Of a stretch of 19,538 nucleotides of DNA, positions 1-6,815 are shown in pieces. Every line of letters begins with the position of its first letter. Position 1 is the first letter of the stretch. The position numbers were made by a program, and so were the translations under genes. The notes under the pieces were generated by a model that saw nothing but the letters and a program-made list of their open reading frames with translations, did no database searches and was not told the origin of the DNA. The stretch is from Ghiorsea sp. (GTDB taxonomy: Bacteria > Pseudomonadota > Zetaproteobacteria > Mariprofundales > Mariprofundaceae), in assembly GCA_021772875.1 (NCBI GenBank), contig JAJFLD010000023.1, positions 1 through 19,538 of the forward strand, given 5' to 3'.

Positions 1-813
1 AAAAGTCACCTTTATCAACGCTGCAGACGCAAATTCACAACAACAAAAAATGCAGCGGTGAATATTGGGGAACGATGCAAACCTCAGCCCAATGGCAAAC
101 CCGGATTCCTGCGGGTGGACTCAGTCCATCAAGGTGATAAAGATGGAAAGAAAGGCGTTTATCATGTTAATGCTGTCGATGAGGTTACCCAGTGGGAAGT
201 TATCGTTACCGTTGAGAGGATTACGGATCAGTTTATGATTCCTGCTTTGACATCTATACTTAATCAGATTCCGTTTAAAATAAGCGGTTTTCACTCTGAT
301 AATGGCTCAGAGTATATTAACCAACGGGTAGCAGCTTTACTCAATGAATCATTGATTCAATTAACCAAATCGCGACCGCGTCACTCTAATGAGTGCGTAG
401 CCTGCCTGTGGTATAATGCACTGGCAGAAAGTAAAAATAACTCCGTTGTACGCAAAACATTTGGGTATATCCACATCCCTCAAAAACATGCTGAACTAAT
501 GGATGAGTTTAATCGAAACCACCTTAACCCCTGCATGAATTTCCATCGTTCTTGTCACTTTCCAACCATCGAAATCAATGACAAAGGAAAACAAACCCGG
601 CGTTACATTCAGAAGGATAGGAAGACACCGTTTGAAAAACTGTTATCACTCGGCAACTTGGAAAGCTATCTCAAGCCTGCTTTATCTATTGTTGCCCTTG
701 AAAAAACTGCAAAACAACAGTCAGACCTTGACGCATGGGAGGAAATGCAGAAAGCTAGAACCAAGTTGTTCGAAACTATCTTTGGCTTAAGTTTAAAAAT
801 GAGAAAAGGCTAA
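1..813 (+). CDS. IS transposase, DDE/rve integrase core (5' end beyond window, probably damaged)
   Basis: The reading frame is open from base 1, so the internal GTG at 58 is not the true start and the N-terminal DNA-binding part lies outside the window. The visible part is an rve-type DDE catalytic core followed by a C-terminal tail. The triad is Asp at 118-120 (RVDSVHQGD), Asp at 298-300 (HSDNGSEY) and Glu at 427-429 (ALAESKN). The wording resembles transposases of the IS481/ISNCY-like group that contain GERRKPQPNG and SKNGSVVRK-type motifs; I recall this and did not search. Between the second Asp and the Glu there are 42 residues, seven more than the usual 35. The excess is a 21-base in-frame insertion at about 393-413 encoding ECVACLWY in place of the expected Asp. 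The element may therefore be inactive. The coding strand points towards the PilZ gene, which it does not interrupt. Confidence 0.85.
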   Translation, partial: KSHLYQRCRRKFTTTKNAAVNIGERCKPQPNGKPGFLRVDSVHQGDKDGKKGVYHVNAVDEVTQWEVIVTVERITDQFMIPALTSILNQIPFKISGFHSDNGSEYINQRVAALLNESLIQLTKSRPRHSNECVACLWYNALAESKNNSVVRKTFGYIHIPQKHAELMDEFNRNHLNPCMNFHRSCHFPTIEINDKGKQTRRYIQKDRKTPFEKLLSLGNLESYLKPALSIVALEKTAKQQSDLDAWEEMQKARTKLFETIFGLSLKMRKG

Positions 814-935
814 AATTCAGGATGCATACTTTCAGACTCATTTATGGATTGGAAAATACTATATTGCACCTCAATAAAGACGTCCATAGATGAAAGCTAA
901 AAAACCAACCCCATGATTCTTAACATACGCTTACG
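814..935. other. Intergenic region, presumed right end of the IS
   Basis: These 122 bases lie between the transposase stop and the PilZ stop. The terminal inverted repeat and target duplication of the element should lie here, but the left end is outside the window so they cannot be identified by comparison. I see no intrinsic terminator and no small gene with a ribosome binding site. Confidence 0.4.
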
Positions 936-1352
936 CTAAGGAAAGTTTGATGCAAAACGCTCAATCCATTCGCTTGCAGCTTGATCGATGGAAATGTTTC
1001 TGCCCTCGCGTTTGTTTTGTTGCCAATACGATTGGATATGACAAACTTGTTCCACCATTCTGACAAGATATGCCTCATCCTTATCAGTGAACACAACCCC
1101 TATAGTATAACCTTGTGCCTCTTGCTCCACCCATGCGACATGCCCTGTCACAAGAAAGGCATGACCCACACTTGGTATTTTGAGGCAGAGTTTACTCCCG
1201 ATATTCAGACAAAGGTGGCTTTTAAAAGCCAGGCCACCTTGGCTGAGATTCATCATGGTGACACCATCATCCGTGTCATCAACATCAATGGGTTGGACAT
1301 CGATAGGGATGCTTGCTGGATGACGTATAAAGTGTCGTTGTTTCATAATCAT
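936..1352 (-). CDS. PilZ domain protein, putative c-di-GMP receptor
   Basis: A single PilZ domain fills most of the protein. The c-di-GMP-binding signature is present in both halves: the Arg-rich start RHFIRHPASIPIDV (an RxxxR arrangement) and the NLSQGGLAF turn corresponding to the [D/N]xSxxG motif. PilZ proteins bind cyclic di-GMP and change motility, surface attachment or exopolysaccharide output; which of these applies here cannot be seen. There is no signal peptide or membrane segment, so it should be cytosolic. The C-terminal tail after the barrel is probably helical. The start is uncertain: ATG at 1352 (MIMKQRHF) or 1346 puts the Arg motif near the N-terminus, as is usual, while a TTG at 1397 would add 15 residues. 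None has a good ribosome binding site. The gene stands alone, divergent from the corA-like gene. Confidence 0.8.
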   Translation of the reverse strand: MIMKQRHFIRHPASIPIDVQPIDVDDTDDGVTMMNLSQGGLAFKSHLCLNIGSKLCLKIPSVGHAFLVTGHVAWVEQEAQGYTIGVVFTDKDEAYLVRMVEQVCHIQSYWQQNKREGRNISIDQAASEWIERFASNFP

Positions 1353-1462
1353 TTGAAAGCATAAGTTTTGCCAAGTCTGATCATGCTCAAAATACAAGAC
1401 AATGACATGCCTCTGTTGAAACTAAAGTAGCCATATTTGTTATCTTTAATTAATCTATTGCG

Positions 1463-2425
1463 ATGGAAAATATAAACCCGTTACATAAAAACATGGTATT
1501 GGCTGAAGATACTGTTTTAAGCCATTCGCTCGCTGATATGCAAGCCATAGACTGGCAGCATGCTTTGATTGCCGATCAAGCCTTACTTCGCTTGGCCAAA
1601 CCCTCAGCAGCATTGATGGATGTTTTAGCCACGCGTTTTGCTCTGGATCCTTTGCATGTCACCGATCTTTATAATCCTACCCACCCTCCCCACTTCACAC
1701 GGCTAAAAAATGGGGCTATGCATATTATTTTGCGTTTCCCTATTGCTGGAAATGATGAAAACGAAAGCATGGAAGCCACCAGCATCTCTATACTTGCCGA
1801 TGAAAAACTTTGTGCCTTAATTTGGCCTACAACACAGTTTCATATCTTCCCTGATCGTGATTTATTAGGGTTAAGCATTGCCGGATGTGTCAGTAAAATC
1901 ATTCATGTCTTGGTCGATTATTTGCTTTCTAGGGTCTATGCATTACGCGAAGATATGGATGAATTTGAAGAAGCATGTTTGGCCGATGTAAACAATGCCG
2001 ATTTGGCCAAATTACTTTTGATGCGTAAAGAAATGTCGGCCTTGGCTCGCTATGCAAGAACCAATGCCTTAGCCATTGAAAAATTACTACTCAACCTTAA
2101 CTACAAAGATAACTTACGCCTTCAAGATGCCCATGAACACATGAACAGGGCAACAGCTATTGCTGAAGCAAAGGCTGAACACGCGTTGAATGTGATGCAA
2201 GCAGCACAATCACTACTTAGCCAGCGTTTGAATGAAGTGATGACATTTCTCGCAGTCATCACCGTCATACTTATGCCTATGAGTATTATTGCAGGTATTT
2301 TCGGCATGAATTTTGTTGATATGAAAGTGCTAAGTTACCCCAATGGTTTTGCTTTATCGGTGTGGGGGATGTTGCTTTTAGGCCTCATACTTGGTGTTTT
2401 CTTTAAAATCAAAAAATGGTGGTAA
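1463..2425 (+). CDS. corA: CorA/ZntB-family divalent metal cation transporter
   Basis: A 320-residue protein with the CorA layout: a long soluble alpha/beta and helical N-terminal region (about 1-255), two closely spaced membrane helices near the C-terminus (about 262-282 and 297-315) and a short basic tail ending KKWW. The family signature GMN ends the first helix at residues 281-283, where it forms the pore mouth. CorA proteins form pentameric inner-membrane channels for Mg2+ (also Co2+ and Ni2+), while ZntB relatives carry Zn2+; the sequence alone does not decide the ion. The loop after GMN reads FVDMKVLSYPNG, without the Glu-rich version of classical CorA. The ATG at 1463 has no clear Shine-Dalgarno sequence and an ATG at 1496 is possible. 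It converges on tolA with only 19 bases between the stops. Confidence 0.85.
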   Translation: MENINPLHKNMVLAEDTVLSHSLADMQAIDWQHALIADQALLRLAKPSAALMDVLATRFALDPLHVTDLYNPTHPPHFTRLKNGAMHIILRFPIAGNDENESMEATSISILADEKLCALIWPTTQFHIFPDRDLLGLSIAGCVSKIIHVLVDYLLSRVYALREDMDEFEEACLADVNNADLAKLLLMRKEMSALARYARTNALAIEKLLLNLNYKDNLRLQDAHEHMNRATAIAEAKAEHALNVMQAAQSLLSQRLNEVMTFLAVITVILMPMSIIAGIFGMNFVDMKVLSYPNGFALSVWGMLLLGLILGVFFKIKKWW

Positions 2426-2444
2426 CACATCAATCCTCCTTCAC

Positions 2445-3146
2445 TTACTTCAAAGGATAAAAACGAATTTGATTGGTTTTGAACAAGGCAAATTGTTGCG
2501 TAGGTATTTCAAAAGGTGCTGCGGCATGGATAGCTTGAATCAATGTTTCATCAAGTTGGGGTGACCCCGTGCTTTCAAGAATACGAACAGAAGCAACCTT
2601 GCCATTGTGCAAAAGTTTTAATTCCACCAATGCATCTTTAAGCTTGCCCAACATTTCAGTGGGTACTTTCCACTGCCGCTCAACAGCTTGTTGCATGCCC
2701 GCGATATAACGATTCACTTCCGCATCGGTCAGTTGATTTTTAAGCATGTCATTTAAAGCTTGTTCGCCTGATACCCTCTTTTCCGTGATTCTTTTTTTAG
2801 GTTCAGATTCTAAAGGTGCAAACGGATCGTAATCCAATTCTTCTTCAGCGGCTTTTTGTTTGGTTTGGGGCTTAGGATGCAGCACAGCTTTAGGAGGGAT
2901 GGGTTTCGGCTTAGGTTTTGGCTTTACTGGCTCTTTTTTTGGCGGTGCTGGCTTGGGTTTGACCACAGGTTTTACTTCCGGCTTAGCCATCATGGCTTGC
3001 AAGTCTTTTAAACTCACCATTTTAACCTGAATGGTGTGCTCAGGGAAGGTAGGATGTTCAACATGCCATTGGCTGAGCATCAGCAATAAACCCACAATCA
3101 AAACATGTAGGCTGAAAGCAAAAATGAGATCGCGTTTAGCAAACAT
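2445..3146 (-). CDS. tolA: TolA, short form with a Pro/Lys-rich linker
   Basis: TolA is the periplasm-spanning arm of the Tol system. It is anchored in the inner membrane, energised by TolQR, and reaches outer-membrane partners during cell constriction. The protein has an N-terminal membrane anchor (about residues 8-25), a Pro/Lys-rich stretch (about 53-98, with KPKP repeats) and a C-terminal TolA/TonB-type domain (about 140-233, including AVERQWKVP and VRILESTGSPQLDE). At 233 residues it is far shorter than the 421-residue E. coli protein, and the linker is TonB-like instead of a long Ala-rich helix. It is the last gene of the ruvAB-ybgC-tolQR operon, 8 bases after tolR, with no good ribosome binding site, so translation is probably coupled. 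A TonB-type energy transducer is the alternative, but the ybgC-tolQ-tolR context favours TolA. tolB and pal do not follow. Confidence 0.82.
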   Translation of the reverse strand: MFAKRDLIFAFSLHVLIVGLLLMLSQWHVEHPTFPEHTIQVKMVSLKDLQAMMAKPEVKPVVKPKPAPPKKEPVKPKPKPKPIPPKAVLHPKPQTKQKAAEEELDYDPFAPLESEPKKRITEKRVSGEQALNDMLKNQLTDAEVNRYIAGMQQAVERQWKVPTEMLGKLKDALVELKLLHNGKVASVRILESTGSPQLDETLIQAIHAAAPFEIPTQQFALFKTNQIRFYPLK

Positions 3147-3154
3147 GTGAATGT

Positions 3155-3577
3155 TTAACGCTGCGGCTCTGTTACCAACGAAATCTGTTTAATCCCCGAT
3201 GACTCCAACAAACTCATAACACGTGCTACAAATTCATAAGGTGTTTTGCCATCGCCACGCACAAACACAGGTAAATCAGGCTTGGCTTTACGCATAGAAG
3301 AAATGCGTGGTGCCAACTGATCAAAAGTGATTTTTTTATTTTGAATATACAAATCACCATTCTCTTGAATCGAAATCACCAGCGGTTCAATTTGTTGGCG
3401 AATCTGTGGCGCATTCGCATCGGGTAAATCAACATGCACCCCTTGGGTTAACATAGGGGCGGCAACCATAAAAATAATCAGCAAAACCAGCATCACATCC
3501 ACCATAGGTGTGATATTAATTTGCGACATCAATTGATTGTCATCATCCCACTGTTCATGCCCTTTCCACTGACTCAT
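3155..3577 (-). CDS. tolR: TolR, proton-motive-force-coupled Tol subunit
   Basis: A 140-residue ExbD/TolR-family protein. A short cytoplasmic N-terminus is followed by one membrane helix (about 23-43, TPMVDVMLVLLIIFMV) carrying the Asp that the family uses in the proton path. After it comes GVHVDLP and a periplasmic domain. With TolQ it forms the ion-driven motor that energises TolA. Its ATG lies 2 bases after the tolQ stop. The Shine-Dalgarno AGGA lies inside the end of tolQ, so the two are translationally linked. Length and motifs are those of an intact TolR. Confidence 0.93.
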   Translation of the reverse strand: MSQWKGHEQWDDDNQLMSQINITPMVDVMLVLLIIFMVAAPMLTQGVHVDLPDANAPQIRQQIEPLVISIQENGDLYIQNKKITFDQLAPRISSMRKAKPDLPVFVRGDGKTPYEFVARVMSLLESSGIKQISLVTEPQR

Positions 3578-3579
3578 AT

Positions 3580-4269
3580 TTATTTCCTCGCGTGACGCGA
3601 AAGAAGGTTGATAAATTCAGTGGCAAAAGCATCCAAGCTGTTGTTCAATAACTTCATTTTTCCGTTAAAGGTATTATAAGCCACAACCGCAGGAATAGCC
3701 GCCAACAAACCAAACGCTGTGGCAACTAAAGCTTCAGCAATGCCAGGAGCCACGGTGGCTAGCGATGTATTTTGTGTAAGGCCGATGTTTTGGAAGGCAT
3801 CAATAATGCCCCAAACCGTGCCAAACAAGCCAATAAATGGTGCTGTTGCGCCCACAGTTGCCAAAAAAGATAAACCTTGGCCAAACTTGGTCATTTGTGT
3901 TGTCCATGTTTTATCAATCACATGGCGTATACTTAGCAAACCACTGCCGGCAACCCAATCTTGCTGTTCTGGTTGTTGCTTCACGCGTGCATATTCGCGA
4001 AAACCATTTTCAAACAATGCCGCTTGCGGGCTATTGTTTAATGTCTTGGCATGGGACAATACTTCTTTCATATCCGAACCACCCCAGAACAAATCAATGA
4101 ACCCAGTATCTTCAGCTTTAGCTGCACGAAATATACGCCATTTATTAAAAATAATCGCCCATGAAAAAAGCGAAAGTATAAGCAGCACAACCAAGACCAT
4201 TTGAACAACAATGCCTGCATCCAAAATCAATGCCCAAATCGAAAGACCATTGTTTATACTATCATTCAT
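3580..4269 (-). CDS. tolQ: TolQ, proton channel subunit of the Tol system
   Basis: A 229-residue TolQ/ExbB-family inner-membrane protein with three predicted membrane helices: about 17-37, about 132-155 and about 168-192. The conserved helix 2/3 region is clear, with LSFLATVGATAPFIGLFGTVWGI followed by TVAPGIAEALVATAFGLLAAIPAVVAYN. It forms a pentamer around the TolR helices and uses the proton gradient to drive TolA. A strong Shine-Dalgarno AGGAG sits 8 bases before the ATG, in the 10-base gap after ybgC. Length and motifs are normal for TolQ. ExbB is the alternative, made unlikely by the adjacent ybgC. Confidence 0.93.
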   Translation of the reverse strand: MNDSINNGLSIWALILDAGIVVQMVLVVLLILSLFSWAIIFNKWRIFRAAKAEDTGFIDLFWGGSDMKEVLSHAKTLNNSPQAALFENGFREYARVKQQPEQQDWVAGSGLLSIRHVIDKTWTTQMTKFGQGLSFLATVGATAPFIGLFGTVWGIIDAFQNIGLTQNTSLATVAPGIAEALVATAFGLLAAIPAVVAYNTFNGKMKLLNNSLDAFATEFINLLSRHARK

Positions 4270-4279
4270 ATAACTGCTC

Positions 4280-4666
4280 CTATTTTATCTTATCAAGCAA
4301 AGGTTGGGGTATACGTTTGGGTTTGCCTGCTTTGCTGATACAAGCCACAACCACATCAGCTTCAACCAAAATTTTACTTTGCCGTGATGCCCGTTGTTTA
4401 AATACCATTCTGGCACCTTTCGCCTCAACCAAATCCGTGGTGATGGTAATCAAATCATCAAACAAGGCCGGGCGAAGATAATGAATATCTGTATGCCTGA
4501 CAGCAAACACCACATCATTATGCTCAGCTAAAGTGACTTGCTCAAAACCTAAATCACGCAAAGCTTCAGTACGGCCGCGCTCCATATATTTCAGATAATT
4601 GGCATGATAAACCACACCACCATGGTCAGTATCTTCATAATAAATACGAACCTCTAGCTGGCTCAT
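4280..4666 (-). CDS. ybgC: YbgC, Tol-associated hot-dog acyl-CoA thioesterase
   Basis: A 128-residue 4-hydroxybenzoyl-CoA thioesterase-type hot-dog protein. The active-site block is YYEDTDHGGVVYHANYLKYMERGRTE near the N-terminus, with the catalytic Asp at residue 14. In Proteobacteria ybgC sits directly before tolQ, and the enzyme hydrolyses acyl-CoA or acyl-ACP thioesters, probably linked to phospholipid metabolism. I chose the ATG at 4666. It starts 1 base after the stop of the lipoprotein gene and gives the family's usual N-terminus (MSQLEVRIYYEDTD). A GTG at 4699 would add 11 residues and overlap the upstream gene by 32 bases. Confidence 0.92.
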   Translation of the reverse strand: MSQLEVRIYYEDTDHGGVVYHANYLKYMERGRTEALRDLGFEQVTLAEHNDVVFAVRHTDIHYLRPALFDDLITITTDLVEAKGARMVFKQRASRQSKILVEADVVVACISKAGKPKRIPQPLLDKIK

Positions 4667-4667
4667 G

Positions 4668-5096
4668 TCACTTGACTGCTGCTTTACAAAAGTATTCACG
4701 GAAATTCCATTCCGATGTCAGCTCATAATAGCAAGCACCAGCTTTGAAAAGCTTTTTGTTAAATTTTGTGCCTAACAGCGCGACTTCTACCACATAATAA
4801 TCAGGCGTTTCTTCTACAATTTTATAAGGGAAACTATCTTGCTTGATGTCTTGCTCACCTTGCAAGTAAGCACTGTAAGTATCCTCCTTATAAACCATGG
4901 TCAAACGACCAAAAAAATCTTTTTCAAAATAAGCTTTGGTTTCATCAGGAATGCCTGCAATCGAACGCATGGATTCAAGGCTTTTGCTTGCATCGGATGT
5001 CCAGCTACCCACCAAACTGTTGGCAGGGTCTTGGCTACAACTCGGCAGCATAAAGGCCAACATCAAAGCTAAAAGTGTATATCGTGTCGTTCTCAT
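4668..5096 (-). CDS. Small predicted lipoprotein of unknown function between ruvB and ybgC
   Basis: I do not recognise this 142-residue protein. It starts with a basic n-region (MRTTR), a hydrophobic stretch and a lipobox-like LPSC, with Cys at residue 20; Pro at -2 is unusual for a lipobox but Ser at -1 is allowed. The mature part begins SQDPANSLVGSWTSD. That resembles the N-terminal strand of small lipocalin-like beta-barrel lipoproteins (the GxW pattern), followed by alternating strand-like segments. Two further Cys lie near the C-terminus (ACYYEL and EYFCK) and could form a disulfide. Asp does not follow the lipid-bearing Cys, so if processed in the E. coli manner it should go to the outer membrane. 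The ATG overlaps the ruvB stop by 4 bases (ATGA) and the stop lies 1 base before ybgC, so it is a true member of the operon. Confidence 0.75.
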   Translation of the reverse strand: MRTTRYTLLALMLAFMLPSCSQDPANSLVGSWTSDASKSLESMRSIAGIPDETKAYFEKDFFGRLTMVYKEDTYSAYLQGEQDIKQDSFPYKIVEETPDYYVVEVALLGTKFNKKLFKAGACYYELTSEWNFREYFCKAAVK

Positions 5097-6157
5097 ATCA
5101 ATGATCCTTGTTTATCTGGCTCTGGTAAATCACGTTTGAGGTGGGTGTAGGCCAAGGCTGTGGCCATGCGCCCACGCGGTGTGCGTGTTAAAAAACCTTC
5201 TTGCATCAAATAAGGCTCTAACACATCTTCAATGGTATCACGCTCTTCTGCAATGGATGCTGCAAGCGTATCAATGCCTGCTGGGCCACCTGCATATTTG
5301 TCAATCAAAGCAATGAGCAATTTTCTATCTAAATAATCAAGCCCATATTCATCCACATCGAGGCGATCCAAAGCTGATTTGGCGACTTTTAATGTAATCT
5401 CGCCTTCGTGGTCAACCTCTGCGAAATCACGAACACGGCGCAACAAACGGTTGGCAATACGTGGCGTCCCCCGAGAACGTTTGGCCACTTCTTCTGCACC
5501 TTGATTGGCTGTAATAATATTAAGCATAGAGGCCGAACGTTTTACAATATGGGTCAAATCCGCATGATTATAAAATTCTAGGCGCATCATCATGCCAAAC
5601 CGATCGCGCAAAGGATTGGTTAATAAACCCGCTCTGGTTGTTGCACCAACAAGCGTAAACCTTGGCAAGTCCATCTTAATCGAACGCGCAGCAGGGCCTT
5701 GCCCAATCATAATATCCAATTGGAAGTCTTCCATTGCAGGGTATAAAATTTCTTCAACTTGAGGGTTTAAGCGATGAATCTCATCAATGAACAATACATC
5801 CCCTTCTTCAAGGTTGGTAAGCATGGCTGCCAAATCCCCTGGTTTTTCAATCACAGGGCCTGATGTTGCGCGTAGTGATGCGCCCATTTCATTGGCAATG
5901 ATATTGGCAAGTGTTGTTTTCCCCAAACCCGGTGGCCCATATAAAAGCACATGGTCTAAAGATTCTTTGCGTTGAGCCGCAGCTTGAATAAACACGGATA
6001 AATTTTCGCAAATTTTTGGCTGGCCTACATATTCAACCAGTGTTTTCGGGCGCAAGGCTGAATCCCAAGCTTCTTCACCTTGGGAGGCGCCAGCAATCAC
6101 CCTTGCGGCAAAGTTATCATCTGAAGATTCATCTTCATCAAAGGGTTCGAAGTTCAT
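5093..6157 (-). CDS. ruvB: RuvB, Holliday junction branch-migration ATPase
   Basis: RuvB is the hexameric AAA+ motor that pumps DNA through Holliday junctions on a RuvA tetramer during recombinational repair. The 354-residue protein is complete. Walker A is GPPGLGKTT (Lys 80), Walker B is FIDEIH (Asp 125, Glu 126), the sensor and arginine-finger region is GATTRAGLLTNPLRDRFG, and a winged-helix C-terminal domain follows (TPRIANRLLRRVRDFA through LTRTPRGRMAT). The N-terminus is somewhat longer and more acidic than in E. coli. It overlaps ruvA by 4 bases (ATGA), which indicates translational coupling, and overlaps the following lipoprotein gene in the same way. Confidence 0.97.
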   Translation of the reverse strand: MNFEPFDEDESSDDNFAARVIAGASQGEEAWDSALRPKTLVEYVGQPKICENLSVFIQAAAQRKESLDHVLLYGPPGLGKTTLANIIANEMGASLRATSGPVIEKPGDLAAMLTNLEEGDVLFIDEIHRLNPQVEEILYPAMEDFQLDIMIGQGPAARSIKMDLPRFTLVGATTRAGLLTNPLRDRFGMMMRLEFYNHADLTHIVKRSASMLNIITANQGAEEVAKRSRGTPRIANRLLRRVRDFAEVDHEGEITLKVAKSALDRLDVDEYGLDYLDRKLLIALIDKYAGGPAGIDTLAASIAEERDTIEDVLEPYLMQEGFLTRTPRGRMATALAYTHLKRDLPEPDKQGSLI

Positions 6158-6723
6158 AATAGTTTAAGCGTCACACGAAACATCTCTTCAAAACCAAGGG
6201 TGTTGTCGACCTTTTTTAGCACTTGGTCAATTTGTGCTGGCCTATAACCTAAGTTCACCAATGCAGATTTTACATCTTGTTGTAATGTGTTGCTGGTCGA
6301 AGTTGCACCAGCATCAAGCTGGTCTACAAGTTTACCTCTAAGCTCTAAAATCAAACGTTGTGCTGTTTTTTTGCCTATGCCTGGAGTGCGAGCAATGGCC
6401 ACATCATCACTATTTTCAATGGCTTGCAGCAAATCCTCAGCATTCATACCAGACATTAAATTAAGGGCAGTTTTAGCGCCTATGCCCGAAACTTTATTCA
6501 AATTACGAAACAAAGCGCGTTCCTTCCCATCCATGAAACCAAAAAGTGTAAACTGATCTTCTCGAATATAACTGTGGATTTGAAGTGACGTCTGCTCACC
6601 TATTTTCATCGTGCATAATGTTTGCATGCCCACCAACACTTCATAACCTACACCATTCACATTCACCACAACCAAACCAGCAGGGTCAAGCTCCTGAACC
6701 ACGCCTGAAAGCCAACTAATCAT
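6154..6723 (-). CDS. ruvA: RuvA, Holliday junction DNA-binding subunit
   Basis: RuvA binds four-way junctions as a tetramer and loads RuvB. The 189-residue protein has the N-terminal OB fold (MISWLSGVVQEL through LFGFMDGKERALFRNL), two helix-hairpin-helix motifs (VSGIGAKTALNLM and TPGIGKKTAQRLILEL) and a C-terminal domain III for RuvB contact (ALVNLGYRPAQIDQVL). A Shine-Dalgarno GGGGAGAAG sits a few bases before the ATG at 6723. It is the first gene of the tight tol operon, or follows the kinase gene by 92 bases on the same strand. ruvC, often found just upstream, is not in this window. Confidence 0.96.
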   Translation of the reverse strand: MISWLSGVVQELDPAGLVVVNVNGVGYEVLVGMQTLCTMKIGEQTSLQIHSYIREDQFTLFGFMDGKERALFRNLNKVSGIGAKTALNLMSGMNAEDLLQAIENSDDVAIARTPGIGKKTAQRLILELRGKLVDQLDAGATSTSNTLQQDVKSALVNLGYRPAQIDQVLKKVDNTLGFEEMFRVTLKLL

Positions 6724-6815
6724 TCACTTCTCCCCTACTACATACAAAACAAAGCGTATGATGCTTAGTGCCTCCTAAATGAGCAAGTGCCAATAAAAAC
6801 CCAACAACCAACAAC
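6724..6815 (-). promoter_or_regulatory. Leader of ruvA, possible operon promoter region
   Basis: These 92 bases separate the kinase-HDOD stop from ruvA and form the only sizeable gap within the minus-strand run, so an operon promoter here is plausible. On the minus strand a TTGGCA hexamer is followed about 17 bases later by a poor -10, so no promoter can be called firmly. There is no intrinsic terminator, so read-through from the kinase gene is also possible. Confidence 0.3.

Noticed and set aside
1..935. The IS as the cause of the missing tolB-pal
   Set aside because: Intact PilZ and corA-like genes lie between the IS and tolA, so the element did not cut the tol operon here.
1353..1397. TTG at 1397 as the start of the PilZ gene
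   Set aside because: The only AG-rich stretch is about 12 bases away and the added residues do not belong to the domain; the ATGs at 1352 or 1346 fit better, though this is not certain.
3719..4204. Plus-strand frame of 161 codons opposite tolQ
   Set aside because: It is the antisense shadow of a well-conserved gene with no own ribosome binding site or recognisable protein features.
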